Of a stretch of 64,000 bases of DNA, positions 29,539 through 40,195 are shown in pieces. The notes beneath the pieces were generated by a model. The model did not search any database. It saw only the letters and a list, made by a program, of their open reading frames with translations, and had not been told where the DNA came from. Each line of letters opens with the position of its first letter. Position 1 is the stretch's first letter. Position numbers and translations under genes: made by a program. The DNA lies in NCBI GenBank assembly GCA_039105265.1, contig JAPFFF010000038.1:434001-498000 (forward strand). The letters are read 5' to 3'. This DNA is from Tritrichomonas musculus. Its lineage: Eukaryota; Parabasalia; Tritrichomonadida; Tritrichomonadidae.

Positions 29539-32500
29539 TCATTCGTCATATTCTGGATCTGTAATGTGTAGTACAATTGCATCATCAGATGATGAATGTT
29601 TAATCCTACCTCTTTGTTTAGTAATCTCAAATATCTCAAATGCTTTATCAGTTGAAGAAGAATCGAATTTTCTTGACCAAAGCCAATTTTTTTTCTCATT
29701 ACCAGATATATCTTGATCATATGAATCATCTGAATCATAAAAATCAACTAAACGTCCAAAAATCTTTCTTGATTCCTCTTTAGAAAGTGGTTTAATTTCT
29801 TGTTTTTCTTTATAATTTTTCTCATCAAATATCGAAGTGAAGATAGGTTCGCTAGAATTGTGAATTATCCTATGGCCTGGAGGGAAAAGCTTCTCAGAAC
29901 TATTAATTTCTAAATCAAAAGGTTTATTTCCATTAACTTCTTCTTCCTCTTCTTCAAAAATAGAACTAACTTCATTATTAAAATTTGCTTTGTTGTCACT
30001 TTTTCTCACAATTCTGATCTCTTTTTTATCTTCTTCAACTTCTTCTTCCTCCTCCTCAAAGTAACTAATATCTTGATAATTCTTACTGATTGATTTTTTG
30101 CTGTCAACTCGATTTTCTTCTTCAGTATTAAAAACAAATTCAGCACTCGTACTTCTCCTATCATCTTGATGTGGAACTGAATTAGAATGGCCAGAACTGT
30201 TCATTTTGTCTTGATATTTAATAGAATTGGAATGATTGGAACTTTTCTGTTCATCCTGATATTTGGTAGAATTAGAATGATTGGAACTTTTCTGTTCATC
30301 CTGATATTTGGTAGAATTAGAATGATTGGAACTTTTTTGTTCATCCTGATATTTGGTAGAATTAGAATGATTGGAACTTTTCTGCTCATCCTGATATTTG
30401 ATAGAATTAGAATGATTGGAACTTTTCTGCTCATCCTGATATTTAATAGAATTAGAATGATTAGAACTTTTTTGTTCATCCTGATATTTAATAGAATTAG
30501 AATGATTGGAACTTTTCTGTTCATTTGAACTTTTAATTGAATTGGAACGACTAGAATTCTTCTGTTCATCTTGATATTTAATAGAATTAGAATGATTGGA
30601 ACTTTTTTGCTCATTTGAATGGGTGGAGTTTTCTTTTTCATCTTGATTTTTTAAGGAGTTGGAATGATTTGAGCTTTTCTTTTCATCCTGATATTTAATG
30701 ATATTTGAAAAATTGGAGAAGCTTTCTTCTTCTTGTGAGTTTTGTGTTTCCTTTTGATTTGAGCTGATTTTTAAGTATTCACTGGAATCTTCTTCAATTA
30801 AATTAGCCAAGTTGTCGTTTGACTGTGATGACAGTTCCATCTTCTCGTAATTAATTTCAGATATTTCATCGAATGGCTGTGATTCGTCGGCAATTTCCTC
30901 AGAATTAATCATCTGTGATGAATCATCGTCGAATTGATGCTTTAAAAAGTGGTTTTCCTGCTCATTATTCTTTTGTGAGTTGAAAGAGTCATTCAGTCTG
31001 TTGTTTTCGTAGTCATTCAAAAAGAAGTCTTCTGATGAGCTCGGAAGTTTAACGAGAAGATCACTTTTTGATGATTTCGAAGAGACATTTTTTGATGATT
31101 GCTCTTTTTTGCTGTTTTTGTCGGATGCATCATAAATGTTGGAGTGTTCTGAGTATTCTTTCGATTTTTCTGATTTGTGAACTTTTTCATTGCTTTCTGA
31201 TGAATGAGGCTTACTACCTTTGTTGTCAGAATTTTCTCTGGTTTTGTTTGCTTTCTCATTATTTCTCGATGAATTGGATTTGTCACTTTTAATATCAGAA
31301 TTTTCTTTTGATTTGTTGGATTTTTTATTGCTCCCTGATGAATCCAAGATATCATTCGGTACTTCAGAACTTCCTTTCGAAATTTTAGCACTTTTGGGAC
31401 TTTTAGACGAGTTTGACTTGTCACTTTTAGCATCAGAATCATCAATAGACTTTTTAGGGCTTTCATTGCTATTCGATGAATTGGATTTGTCACTTTTAGC
31501 ATCAGAATTTTCTCTTGATTTGTTGGATTTTTTATTGCTTCCTGATGAATCCAAGATATCATTCAGCACTTCAGAACTTCCTTTCGAAATTTTAGCACTT
31601 TTGGGACTTTTAGACGAGTTTGACTTGTCGCTTTTGGCATCGGAGTTTTCAGTTAGCTTTTTAGGGCTTCCATTGCTTTTTGATGAGTTTGATTTGTCAC
31701 TTTTAACATCGTTGTCTTCAATAGACTTTTTAGTGCTTTTATTGCTATTCGATGAATTGGATTTGTCACTTTTAGCATCAGAATTTTCTCTTGATTTGTT
31801 GGATTTTTTATTACTACCTGATGAATCCAAGATATCATTCAGCACTTCAGAACTTCCTTTTGAAATTTTAACACTTTTAGGACTTTTGGGTGAGTTTGAC
31901 TTGTTGCTTTTAGTATCAGAATCTTCAATAGACTTTTTAGGGCTTTCATTGCTTTTTGATGAATTAGATTTGTCGCTTTTAATATCAGAATTATCCCTTG
32001 ATTTGCTGGATTTTTTATTACTTCCTGATGAAGCCAATACATCTGAATTTTCTTTTGAATTTTTCATATTTTCATCGGCTTTTGATGAGATAGATTTGTC
32101 ATTTTTAATTTCATTGGCTTCTTTTGATCTCTTTGTTTCTTTGTTACTATTCGATGAGTTGAGTTTGTCGCTAAATATTTCAGAATTTTCACCTGATTTT
32201 GGAACTTTTTCATTGTTTTTTGATGAGTTAGATTTGTAACTATTTTTAGTGCTTGACGAGCTGCTTTTTAAGTTCTTTTTCTGTGAATCATCGTTCAGAA
32301 GGTTGTTGTTTTCGATTAAATTATTTTCTTTTCCTGATTCTTCGCTTGATTTTAGGAATTCGTCACTGCCATTAAAAGATGAGTCTTTTTCATTTTTACT
32401 TTCAATTACTTCTTTGGATTTTTCACTTTTCTCTGAGTTTTCAATATCAATTTCTATTTCAATTTCGTTGGTACCTTCAGAAGCTTCTTTTGATTTATTA

Positions 32501-33849
32501 GATTGGTTATCATTTTTATCACTTTTATTTTCACTCAAGTTTGAATTTAAGATTTTATCACTTTCTTTTGGCTGTTGATTTGATTCATTATCACTGTTTT
32601 GTTGGATATTTTCATCATTAGAGTCATTTTGATGATCGTAGTTGACATTATTTTCGTTTTGATTGTTTTTGATTGATTGCAGACCTTGATTAGTCTCATT
32701 ATTTTCAACTTTTACGGAGGATTCTTTATTTTTTTGTTCAATAATGTTAGCATTGCAATTTAATGCTGCAAAAAATCGTTCATTTTCACTTGAATCTTCG
32801 AAATAAAGAGGTGGATCAGATTTTTCATCATTTTTATCATTTTTACCAAATTTCATCTGATAATGAGAAAGGTGATTTCGAAAGAACAACGGAGGGCCAT
32901 CACTCTCATTTTGTGAATCATAAATTGGTGGGGTTAAAAATTCTTTATCGATTTCATTTTCTGAATCTAACGATGATTGAGATTGGACAAATTTAATAAT
33001 TTGACTCGAATCTGAATAATCATTTGAACCACTAAAATTGGAAGAATTAAACTTAAGGAATCCATTTTGTTTGATTTTATCCCTTTTTTTTCTTAATCGA
33101 TTAATTTCTCTTCTTACTGCTTCTTCTGGAGTTATTTGCTCTGTCTGTTTGAGAGTATTATTGAGTAAATTAAAATATTCTAGATCAACTTTGATGTTTT
33201 TAACTCTATTTCGATTCCATTTATTTAGCCAACGATCAAAATAAAATGATTTTAGTTGGAAATTTTTAAAATTTGAAAAATCCTGTTCCATCATTTTCTG
33301 TCTTGGATCATATATGTAAAAATCATCAAACGTTTCGATATTAATTGGGCTAACTTGAACAAGTTTAGAGTTATTATTATACATATCATCATACATATGT
33401 GATCGTTTTTTTCTTCTAGATTTCGATTTGATATGAATTGGTGAAATAACTGATGATATTTCAGATACTGTCAGATCTTTCTTTGTTTTGAACCTTTTCG
33501 GTTTTGAATTATTTTTCACTTTTGATGAATAAGAAAATTTGGATGGTGGTTCAGGTCTGTTTGGAAATCTTGGGTCTATTTGAACAAGTGGATCAATTCG
33601 ATTATTCAAATAACGATTTTTTGATTTTTTGAGAGATGGAGTTTGAGATGTATCAGTATGTTCATTGTTAATTTGATCATCATGAATCAATTGTGAAATA
33701 TTTCTGGATGACGAATTCAAATTTCTTATTTCTTTGTTTAAATCAACCTGATCTTGAACAAATTGGCGAAGACCATTTAAGTTTGACATGACATCAGTAT
33801 GGTTTGCGTATATTTTGTCTTTATTTCCAACCTTTGATGCATTATTCAT
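29539..33849 (-). CDS. Giant Ser/Asn/Lys/Glu-rich tandem-repeat protein
   Basis: The 1436-residue product has an ordered-looking N terminus (about residues 1-290, basic, with helical LKSFYFDRWLNKWNRNRVKN and a Lys/Arg helix). About 1000 residues of Ser/Asn/Lys/Asp/Glu low complexity follow, then an acidic tail with FEEEEEEV clusters. Two repeat fields are clear: an imperfect repeat of about 75-90 residues around SDAKSDKSNSSKS and SSEVLNDILDSSGSNKKS (three copies), and about twelve 15-residue units SSNHSNSIKYQDEQK. The dense Ser content makes it a likely phosphoprotein. A short Asp/Ser-rich C terminus looks less repetitive. No family recognised. Plus-strand open frames through the repeats (up to 339 codons) mirror its biased codons. 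Confidence 0.8.
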   Translation of the reverse strand: MNNASKVGNKDKIYANHTDVMSNLNGLRQFVQDQVDLNKEIRNLNSSSRNISQLIHDDQINNEHTDTSQTPSLKKSKNRYLNNRIDPLVQIDPRFPNRPEPPSKFSYSSKVKNNSKPKRFKTKKDLTVSEISSVISPIHIKSKSRRKKRSHMYDDMYNNNSKLVQVSPINIETFDDFYIYDPRQKMMEQDFSNFKNFQLKSFYFDRWLNKWNRNRVKNIKVDLEYFNLLNNTLKQTEQITPEEAVRREINRLRKKRDKIKQNGFLKFNSSNFSGSNDYSDSSQIIKFVQSQSSLDSENEIDKEFLTPPIYDSQNESDGPPLFFRNHLSHYQMKFGKNDKNDEKSDPPLYFEDSSENERFFAALNCNANIIEQKNKESSVKVENNETNQGLQSIKNNQNENNVNYDHQNDSNDENIQQNSDNESNQQPKESDKILNSNLSENKSDKNDNQSNKSKEASEGTNEIEIEIDIENSEKSEKSKEVIESKNEKDSSFNGSDEFLKSSEESGKENNLIENNNLLNDDSQKKNLKSSSSSTKNSYKSNSSKNNEKVPKSGENSEIFSDKLNSSNSNKETKRSKEANEIKNDKSISSKADENMKNSKENSDVLASSGSNKKSSKSRDNSDIKSDKSNSSKSNESPKKSIEDSDTKSNKSNSPKSPKSVKISKGSSEVLNDILDSSGSNKKSNKSRENSDAKSDKSNSSNSNKSTKKSIEDNDVKSDKSNSSKSNGSPKKLTENSDAKSDKSNSSKSPKSAKISKGSSEVLNDILDSSGSNKKSNKSRENSDAKSDKSNSSNSNESPKKSIDDSDAKSDKSNSSKSPKSAKISKGSSEVPNDILDSSGSNKKSNKSKENSDIKSDKSNSSRNNEKANKTRENSDNKGSKPHSSESNEKVHKSEKSKEYSEHSNIYDASDKNSKKEQSSKNVSSKSSKSDLLVKLPSSSEDFFLNDYENNRLNDSFNSQKNNEQENHFLKHQFDDDSSQMINSEEIADESQPFDEISEINYEKMELSSQSNDNLANLIEEDSSEYLKISSNQKETQNSQEEESFSNFSNIIKYQDEKKSSNHSNSLKNQDEKENSTHSNEQKSSNHSNSIKYQDEQKNSSRSNSIKSSNEQKSSNHSNSIKYQDEQKSSNHSNSIKYQDEQKSSNHSNSIKYQDEQKSSNHSNSTKYQDEQKSSNHSNSTKYQDEQKSSNHSNSTKYQDEQKSSNHSNSIKYQDKMNSSGHSNSVPHQDDRRSTSAEFVFNTEEENRVDSKKSISKNYQDISYFEEEEEEVEEDKKEIRIVRKSDNKANFNNEVSSIFEEEEEEVNGNKPFDLEINSSEKLFPPGHRIIHNSSEPIFTSIFDEKNYKEKQEIKPLSKEESRKIFGRLVDFYDSDDSYDQDISGNEKKNWLWSRKFDSSSTDKAFEIFEITKQRGRIKHSSSDDAIVLHITDPEYDE
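30187..30690 (-). repeat. 45-bp coding tandem repeat (SSNHSNSIKYQDEQK)
   Basis: About eleven or twelve nearly identical 45-bp units. Seven or eight consecutive units differ at few positions (TKYQDEQK against IKYQDEQK). The outer units are more diverged (SSRSNSIKSSNEQK, STHSNEQK). This pattern of clean centre and worn edges is typical of recent unequal exchange or slippage. Confidence 0.85.
31300..32040 (-). repeat. Long coding repeat (three units of ~75-90 residues)
   Basis: Three copies of a block containing KISKGSSEVLNDILDSSGSN, then KKSNKSRENSDAKSDKSNSS, then a SxxSPKKSIEDSD segment. The DNA is alike enough that the opposite strand carries a 339-codon open frame with the same periodicity. 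Confidence 0.75.
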
Positions 33850-34061
33850 GAAATCTTCTTACGTTTACTTGAATAATTGTGAGCCTATATGGTCAAAAAT
33901 AAAACTATCAATCATCTTTTTCTCGTTTTATCCTTTTATCAAAATCTTCAAAAAAAAAAAAAAAAAAAATGTTGTATGTGTATATAATTTTTTTATAAAT
34001 ATATAATTTTTTAGATAAAAACAAATATAATATAAAACATTGCTTATGAAAAAAAAGAAAA

Positions 34062-35063
34062 TCAAAATTGGGAGCTTTTTTTGATAATATTAGGTCGCAA
34101 AACGTCACATTTTGCTGTATACCATTTCTTTCGAGCTAAAATGCTTTTTCTCATTGATTCTTCGCTTAAAGATTCTGGAAAATATGAAGAAACAGGTTTA
34201 ATGATACCATTTTTCTGAGGTTTCATTATATTGAAATAATATTCTTTGCACTTTGATTTAGAAATAAATGAATTTGATCCATTTTGTTGATAAATAGGTA
34301 ATTTCAAAAGTGATTCGGCTCTTGGACGTGTTTTTGGATTGTGTGAAGTCATTTTCATTATTATACTTTGTATGTCACTATTTATTTCATAATTAGAAAA
34401 ATTAATTTGACCAAATGCGATCAAACGTTTGAGATTTTCAATAGATAAGTTTGGAAATGGATGAGATCCTGTAATCATGTAAAAGAATGTGATTCCTAGT
34501 GCATATATATCTGCCTGAAATGGGTTAAATAATGAGTTATCTTTGATGATTTCGGGTGAGCAGTACATGGTTGATCCGCAACGTTCATCTGATATGACAT
34601 CTTTGTCAAATTGCTTGGCAAACCCAAAATCAGCTAATTTGACACGGCCATATCTATCCAGGAAAATATTGTCAGGCTTTATATCCCTATGCGCAATTTT
34701 CTTTGAATGGCAATAAGACAAAGCCTCCAGTATCTGTCTTGAATAATTTATAAATTCTGCATATTCGAGTTTCCCTTTCTTCTTTAAAGTTTCATTTGGA
34801 CAATACTCCATAACAAGATATTGGAATTTATCTTCGCCAAAAATTTCATAAAGTTGGATTATATGATGGTGTGTTAGATTTATAAGAGCATTGTATTCAT
34901 ATTCCTTGACCTTATTGTGAGATATACACTTTATTGCAAAATCAACATTATATTTCATAGATCTACAAAGAAAAACGTTTGAATATGAGCCAATACCTAT
35001 TGTCTTTTTGTATTCATAGCCGTGTTTGGACAGATGAGGTTTTATATGCTCAATATCGAACAT
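34062..35063 (-). CDS. Ser/Thr protein kinase, CAMK-like
   Basis: The 333-residue product is almost wholly kinase domain: glycine loop GIGSYSNV (23-30), Lys45, HRDIKPDN (125-132), DFG (145-147), an activation segment with RCGSTMYCSPEII, and an APE-equivalent SPE. YALGITFFYMITGSHPFPN and the compact C-lobe look like the SNF1/NIM1-type CAMK-like kinases that are abundant in parabasalids. No regulatory domain follows; the last 60 residues are basic. The Gly-rich loop and catalytic residues look intact, so it should be active. The substrate cannot be told. Upstream (minus strand) a TCAAAAAGT-type site lies near 35162-35170. Confidence 0.85.
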   Translation of the reverse strand: MFDIEHIKPHLSKHGYEYKKTIGIGSYSNVFLCRSMKYNVDFAIKCISHNKVKEYEYNALINLTHHHIIQLYEIFGEDKFQYLVMEYCPNETLKKKGKLEYAEFINYSRQILEALSYCHSKKIAHRDIKPDNIFLDRYGRVKLADFGFAKQFDKDVISDERCGSTMYCSPEIIKDNSLFNPFQADIYALGITFFYMITGSHPFPNLSIENLKRLIAFGQINFSNYEINSDIQSIIMKMTSHNPKTRPRAESLLKLPIYQQNGSNSFISKSKCKEYYFNIMKPQKNGIIKPVSSYFPESLSEESMRKSILARKKWYTAKCDVLRPNIIKKSSQF

Positions 35064-36165
35064 CGTAAATATTTGAATTAAACCTCTTTCTAAACCTTTA
35101 TTATTATATTCAAACTATTCAAAATGAGGAAATTTTCTGTGGGTGGTGTATAAAAATGGAAACTTTTTGATATCATTATATCCGTTGATGTCTCAACAAT
35201 TAATAAATTGAATAATTTTATCAAAAGTTGGAATTTTCAATGACATAATCATTTATTTTTGAAATTAATTTGCTAAATATTGCAATTTTAATTTAACATT
35301 TAATGTTGCATTTAATGTATATTTTTATATTATTAATATAATTAATTATATAAATTATTATTTATATAAATATAATTAATTCCATTGAGAAAAATATATT
35401 TTTAAAATAAGTTTTCATTTCTGCGATCCTATAATAAAATTTATTTTATTTTACGAAAATAAAAATTTTAACTCAGTTATTTAATCTATCTAATAAAAAG
35501 AATCAATATTTTTTTTTGATTAAATAAATTATTTGTTTTCTATCGGATAGTAAATTGAGATAAAACAAAGAGAACTGGTAACCGTTTTTCGTACGTTATA
35601 AAGGCTTAAAAATGCTTTTATATCTTATTATAAAAACAAGAAATAGCAAAAACAAGAAATAGCACAAAACGATATTTTGTGAATCACTTTTCATTCCTAT
35701 GAAAAGTCTAATTTCATATGATTTGAATAAGCAATTAAATATTAGTTTTTAGGGCCAAGTTTTGCTAATATATTATATCTTTTATCAAAATACATCGAAA
35801 AATAATAATATGTTATAATTAATCATCGATAATAAAAAAATTAACCATTTGTATAAAAGAAATATATGTTATTTTATAGGATTAAAATTGATTAACCGCT
35901 TTATTATGAATCATTTATGTTATTCGCATAATATTCAACTAAAGTCAATTCAGTATTTTTGCCAATTCAAAAAGTCAGATCGTAAGATTTCTAAGAAAAA
36001 TAAAATGTATTGAAGCGAAAAAGTTTCGAAAATAACGTATTTATAAATATTTACATATATTTGGTTGAATATGAAATAAATTCAATTAATATTCTTAACT
36101 AAAAATATTAAGCATGTCAACTTGGATTTTATTTTTGAAAATGGTGGATTTTATTGGAATTTTGG
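35064..36165. other. 1.1-kb A+T-rich spacer
   Basis: No coding sequence is seen. A direct duplication of about 16 bases (AAAAACAAGAAATAGC) stands at about 35633-35664, and TCAAAAAGT sites at 35162 and 35967. It leads into the nested inverted-repeat elements. Confidence 0.55.
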
Positions 36166-36874
36166 TTTTTAAGGGACTAGTTTCCAATTTTTTTGTAAAC
36201 TTATCAATATTGAATGAACTCATAGAATAAAACTTTGAAAGATAGCTTTTCGGAAAAAGATTTGGTCAAATATAATAAATTTTTCTCCTTAACGATCATT
36301 TTTATACTATTTATGGCAACTTTTTGAATGGATTTATTTTTTTTAATATGAAAATTAGTAAGAAATATTAAGGTACAAATCTAGTACGTTTAGAAACCGC
36401 AAATTTTTTTGACACTTTATTAAAACTAAAGGACATGTTATATAAAAAAATATTTTTATCATAAAAATTTTATAAAAAAAAAATAAAGTTCAGAATTTCA
36501 AATCTGACACGCATTCAAAATAAAACTTTTTCAATAGGGCAAGGGGTCTCAAATATATAACGTGCTTTCTCTCAATCTATAACGTACTAGATTTGTACCT
36601 TAATAAAAAAAAATATCAAATAAATTGATAAATAAAATAATAAAAAAATATTTCGTTTTTTCATTTTAGTAAAATGATTTTACAATAGAAATTTATTATA
36701 TTATCAAGTTTTTTTATGAACCTAACATATTTGATATATAAATAAAATAATATATGAATATTAAAATCTAGATCAAACTATTTAATAAATTTTTCAGTCA
36801 AAAAAAAAATACTTTTTTTTTTGTGAGAACACATAGAATATTTTAACTCAAATTGGAAACTAGTCCCTTAAAAA
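36166..36874. mobile_element. Outer inverted-repeat element (non-autonomous, TTAA-ended)
   Basis: Perfect 25-base inverted repeats stand at 36166-36190 and 36850-36874. Their informative part is TTAAGGGACTAGTTTCC. The 709-bp span has no open frame. The ends begin with TTAA, the target duplicated by piggyBac-type elements, but TTAA alone is weak evidence in this composition. A second element with its own inverted repeats lies inside (36367-36604). It could be a MITE that received another MITE. Confidence 0.6.
36367..36604. mobile_element. Inner inverted-repeat element (238 bp MITE)
   Basis: Perfect 24-base inverted repeats at 36367-36390 and 36581-36604, with the key string GGTACAAATCTAGTACG. 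Outside them is TA on both sides (TATTAAGG and CCTTAATA). This is compatible with a TA target duplication (Tc1/mariner type) or a TTAA one. No coding sequence. It lies within the outer element. Confidence 0.65.
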
Positions 36875-37292
36875 AAAATTCATAAAGAACGTGATATGTT
36901 CGTGAATCTTGAATTCTTCATATAAGATTATATATTTTATGAGATTTGGAAGGTTTTTAATTGAACTTTATAATGTTTTCGAAAAAAATAAATATTATCA
37001 AAAAATTTTCTGATATACAAAGCATTAATCTTAAATCATTTGAATCATTATAAATAAATAATATAGAAAAATGATTATTTAAAGTTATATTGTTATAAAA
37101 TATAAATGCAATATGTTATTTTTTTTTTTTTTTTTTCTGAACTTTTATACTTCATAAAGCATCAGTTTTGATATATTTCAGTACTTTTATAGTTTTTTTA
37201 TTTCCTTTTTTAATTCTTGAATTTCATTTGCAAAAAGAATCATATTTAAAATATATTACCAAATATAAATTCAAAAAGTTTATTTAAATAGA
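36875..37292. other. A+T-rich spacer with a poly-T run
   Basis: Nothing but low-complexity sequence is seen, including a T run of about 19 bases at 37119-37137 and TCAAAAAGT at 37271-37279. Confidence 0.6.
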
Positions 37293-37568
37293 ATGCCATT
37301 TTACTCCCAAAATAAAAAAAAAAATAAAAACCATAACGTTCTCCTCCATGGTTTTTATGGTTTTTATTTCAATGCATTTTGATCGGAAATGATCGTTTTC
37401 CTCACAAATAAAAACCAAAAAATCATAAAAAACGTTTTTTGGTTTTTATTTGAATGCTTTTTGATCGGAAATGATCGAAACGCATTCAAATAAAATCCAT
37501 AAAAACCATGGAGGAGAACGTTAAGGGTTTTTTTTTTTATTATTATTATTCTGGGTGTAAAATGGCAT
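37293..37568. mobile_element. 276-bp foldback MITE
   Basis: Almost the whole length folds back: ATGCCATTTTAC at 37293 faces GTAAAATGGCAT at 37557-37568, and AACGTTCTCCTCCATGG near 37335 faces its exact complement near 37506. Arms are roughly 110-130 bases with small differences. Two direct copies of TTTTGATCGGAAATGATCG lie inside (about 37377 and 37449). A lone GGTGTAAAATGCCAT at about 37592 may be a further end copy. No target duplication is certain. A snap-back structure of this kind would form a long hairpin in DNA or RNA. Confidence 0.7.
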
Positions 37569-38247
37569 AAAAGTGTCTATTAAATATTCATGGTGTAAAA
37601 TGCCATATTAAAATATTACTAGAAAAAAATGAAGAATTTTTAATGAAAATTTTTGACAACAAAACTTAAAAACCACCATTAAAAACCAGTTTTGGATTTT
37701 AAATCTATGGAGGCTATTGTTGACATGCTTAAAAATATAAATTTTTTTTTAAAAAATTTAGAAAATAATAAAATATTGAATTTCGTTTCATAAAATTAGA
37801 TATTATAATTATTTTGGAAAAAATAAAGAGTTTGTGTCACCAAATATCTAGCCTGGTTTTTGGGATAAATTCAATTTTTTATTTTTAAAAATGTTCCTAT
37901 ATTTTTAAAATAATATTTATTTTAAAATTTTACTATTAAATTTTAAGATATAAGAAAAAACAATCAAGTATTCAAAAAGTAAGAAGATTATTCAAAAAAA
38001 AAAAAAAAATGGTATTCAAAAAGTTGTTTTTTTTAAAAAATATTAATATCTTAATGCCATTTCATTAATGCCTAATAAAATAATTAAAAATATAAGTATA
38101 TAAAAAATAGTCTTTAATTAATTTTTAATTATCTCATCATTTTCAAGTCTTTGACGAATATATGCTCCAGATGATGTCCCAACTGAAAAATCTCTTGAGT
38201 TTAATAAAAATTTATGGTTGGATTACTGATGTTTCAATTGCGCATTT
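37569..38247. other. A+T-rich spacer
   Basis: No gene is seen. TCAAAAAGT sites occur at 37972 and 38015. A stretch at about 38140-38230 may be more of the broken gene next to it, but its frame cannot be followed. Confidence 0.5.
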
Positions 38248-39290
38248 TTAATTTTTTTTCAAAAAAGAGCAATATGAATTTTCATTGAAACATTTTCTAA
38301 CATTTCTTATCAATTTTGTAGGAAAACCGAATTTCCACAGAATTGCCAAAGCTAAATCTTTGTTGGAATAAATTGATTGTTCACAATGAACAATTCCATC
38401 TAAAAAAACTTTTTCTCCAAAAGTTTTTTTTCTTGATGACACAATATTTTCAATAGTCATTTTTTCAATTTCATCTAACAGTTCTACTTTTTTTTCTTCA
38501 TGAACAAAACGGTCGAAATTGTGTTGGAACTTACATCTAATCCTTAACAGACCAAAATGATGTTCAAGCGGATTGGTGCCAATTCTATTCAAAGACACTA
38601 ATCCATAGCAGCTATTAATTACTGAATTAATTACTAAGCCTGTAGATATTAGGTCATCAATTAAATTCATATCAAAAAGGATGCACTTGGAGGATCCAGT
38701 TTGACATGCTGCCTCTCCTCTTTTTGTTTTTTCATACATAGTTTTGAAATAGCTACAATAAAAACACATGATTTCAATAAAATCTATTCTTTCGTCTAAA
38801 GTCAAATTTTCTCCTGAAAGAGCTTCTGTTAAAAGCGTGAATGGCAAAAAATATGCACTTTCTTTAAATAATTCGGCATATTATAAATTATCAAAATTTT
38901 CTATGGAGAAAAGTTTGATTGGCAAGAAGTCATGCATTTTTGTATAAATGTGATTGTAAAAATAAATGCTTTGCATATTTAATATTTGTTTCATTTTCTC
39001 TAATTTTATTTCCTCCTCTTTCTTTTTTAATAAAGCAAGGTTATGAGAAAGAAGTCTATAACGTCCACGCTTGATAATGTGAAGAGGATCATTTATATGA
39101 AGATCTTCTGAAAAATTTAAAATAGGTTTCATTTCACCATCCCATCTTTTTGTTGTCATTTCAGTGTATGATCGGTATCCAAGATCACCATCTGAAGAAT
39201 AACTTAATATTGTAATATTATTATCTTTCAGAATTTTCTTTAATTTTGATAAAGTTTCTAATTGCTTTAGGCCAGCATTTCCATTCACAT
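38248..39290 (-). mobile_element. Broken DNA-transposase gene (5'-truncated)
   Basis: Two minus-strand open stretches, 38881-39288 and 38248-38847 (plus 30 bases), are in the same frame and parted by one TAA at 38881-38883. Neither has a proper ATG start. The first holds NNITILSYSSDGDLGYRSYT, with an SDGD that could be a catalytic aspartate. The second holds VSLNRIGTNPLEHHFGLLRI, like the 'NPLE.FFG.+R' end of some cut-and-paste transposases. The exact superfamily is not certain. No terminal repeats could be assigned, although MITEs lie nearby. It is best read as a dead DNA transposon copy with one stop and a missing 5' part. Confidence 0.6.
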
Positions 39291-40195
39291 GTGGAATTAT
39301 TCGAAATCATCTTGCTTATTGCATTAAGAAGCAAATAAATAATCCTTTTTATTATTTTGAGCCTATGTTTATTATGAAATTTTTTGAAAAAAAGTGAAAT
39401 GATTTTTGGCGGAACATACTCTTTAATAATAGTATTTGGTATTAATTAATATTTTGTATTAAAATGTTAGCAATGCTTTTTTGAGGTATATTTTTTTATT
39501 ATATTCAATTGATTTTTATCGTACTTATTTCAATCTTGAACAAAATTTTATATTTTTTTAATATAGTGTTCAATATTGGGGAAATAGTACATGTTATTTA
39601 TTAATTAAATGAATATTTGCATGGTGATTCACATTTTATTTCTAAAACTAGTAAATTCATGCAAAGCAGATGCCATTATTTAATAATCTGAGACCAATTA
39701 GTAAAAAACTGTTTACGAGGTGAATGAACGCAAGTTGAACTTCTTTCATCAGAAGTTGAGAAGTGAAGTGCTCTGTTGTTCTATCAATGGGAAGCCAAAA
39801 TGAAGTGGGTTCTTGACGAACCGATAGGGACGTTAAGAAATCACGCCATTTTAATTTCTACTCATTACAGAACAATATTTAAAACGGAGCAGGCCCATTG
39901 TTCGTTTTTTCTAATAATTTATCACCAAATTTGCTTGTTTTTAGTTTTACAATCTATAATCCAAAAACTCCATTTTCTCAAGAAGGTTTTTAATGATCTT
40001 ATTTTGCAGACAAATTAAAAACTATATTTTATTTCTATTTAATACCAAAATAAAAGCACTAATAATTTATGATGAAAAAGAAAGAATATAAATAAATATA
40101 AAATGGAAATAAGTAAATAAACATCCTCTTGTTTGCTTTTATAAAACATTTATTTCTATGAAAAAGTTCAATTTTATTATAATCTGCAAAAATCA
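39291..40195. other. Spacer, no supported gene
   Basis: About 900 bases next to the transposase remnant. A patch at 39680-39900 is less A+T-rich than its flanks, with open but short frames on both strands, so it may be worn coding sequence. No family is recognised. Confidence 0.45.

Noticed and set aside
31220-32239. Open plus-strand frame of 339 codons (LLLFDELDLSLLASEF-like)
   Set aside because: It is the exact reverse of the Ser/Lys repeats of the minus-strand 1436-residue gene, shows the same periodicity, and has no start context. Shorter frames at 30187-30528 and 32249-32578 have the same cause.
37377-37467. CRISPR-like spaced repeat (two copies of TTTTGATCGGAAATGATCG)
   Set aside because: There are only two copies and they lie in the two arms of a foldback MITE.
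38881-39290. Start codon for the transposase relic
   Set aside because: GTG or TTG starts are possible in the frame, but neither is plausible in a eukaryote. The frame is open upstream only to a stop, so a 5' loss is the simpler reading.
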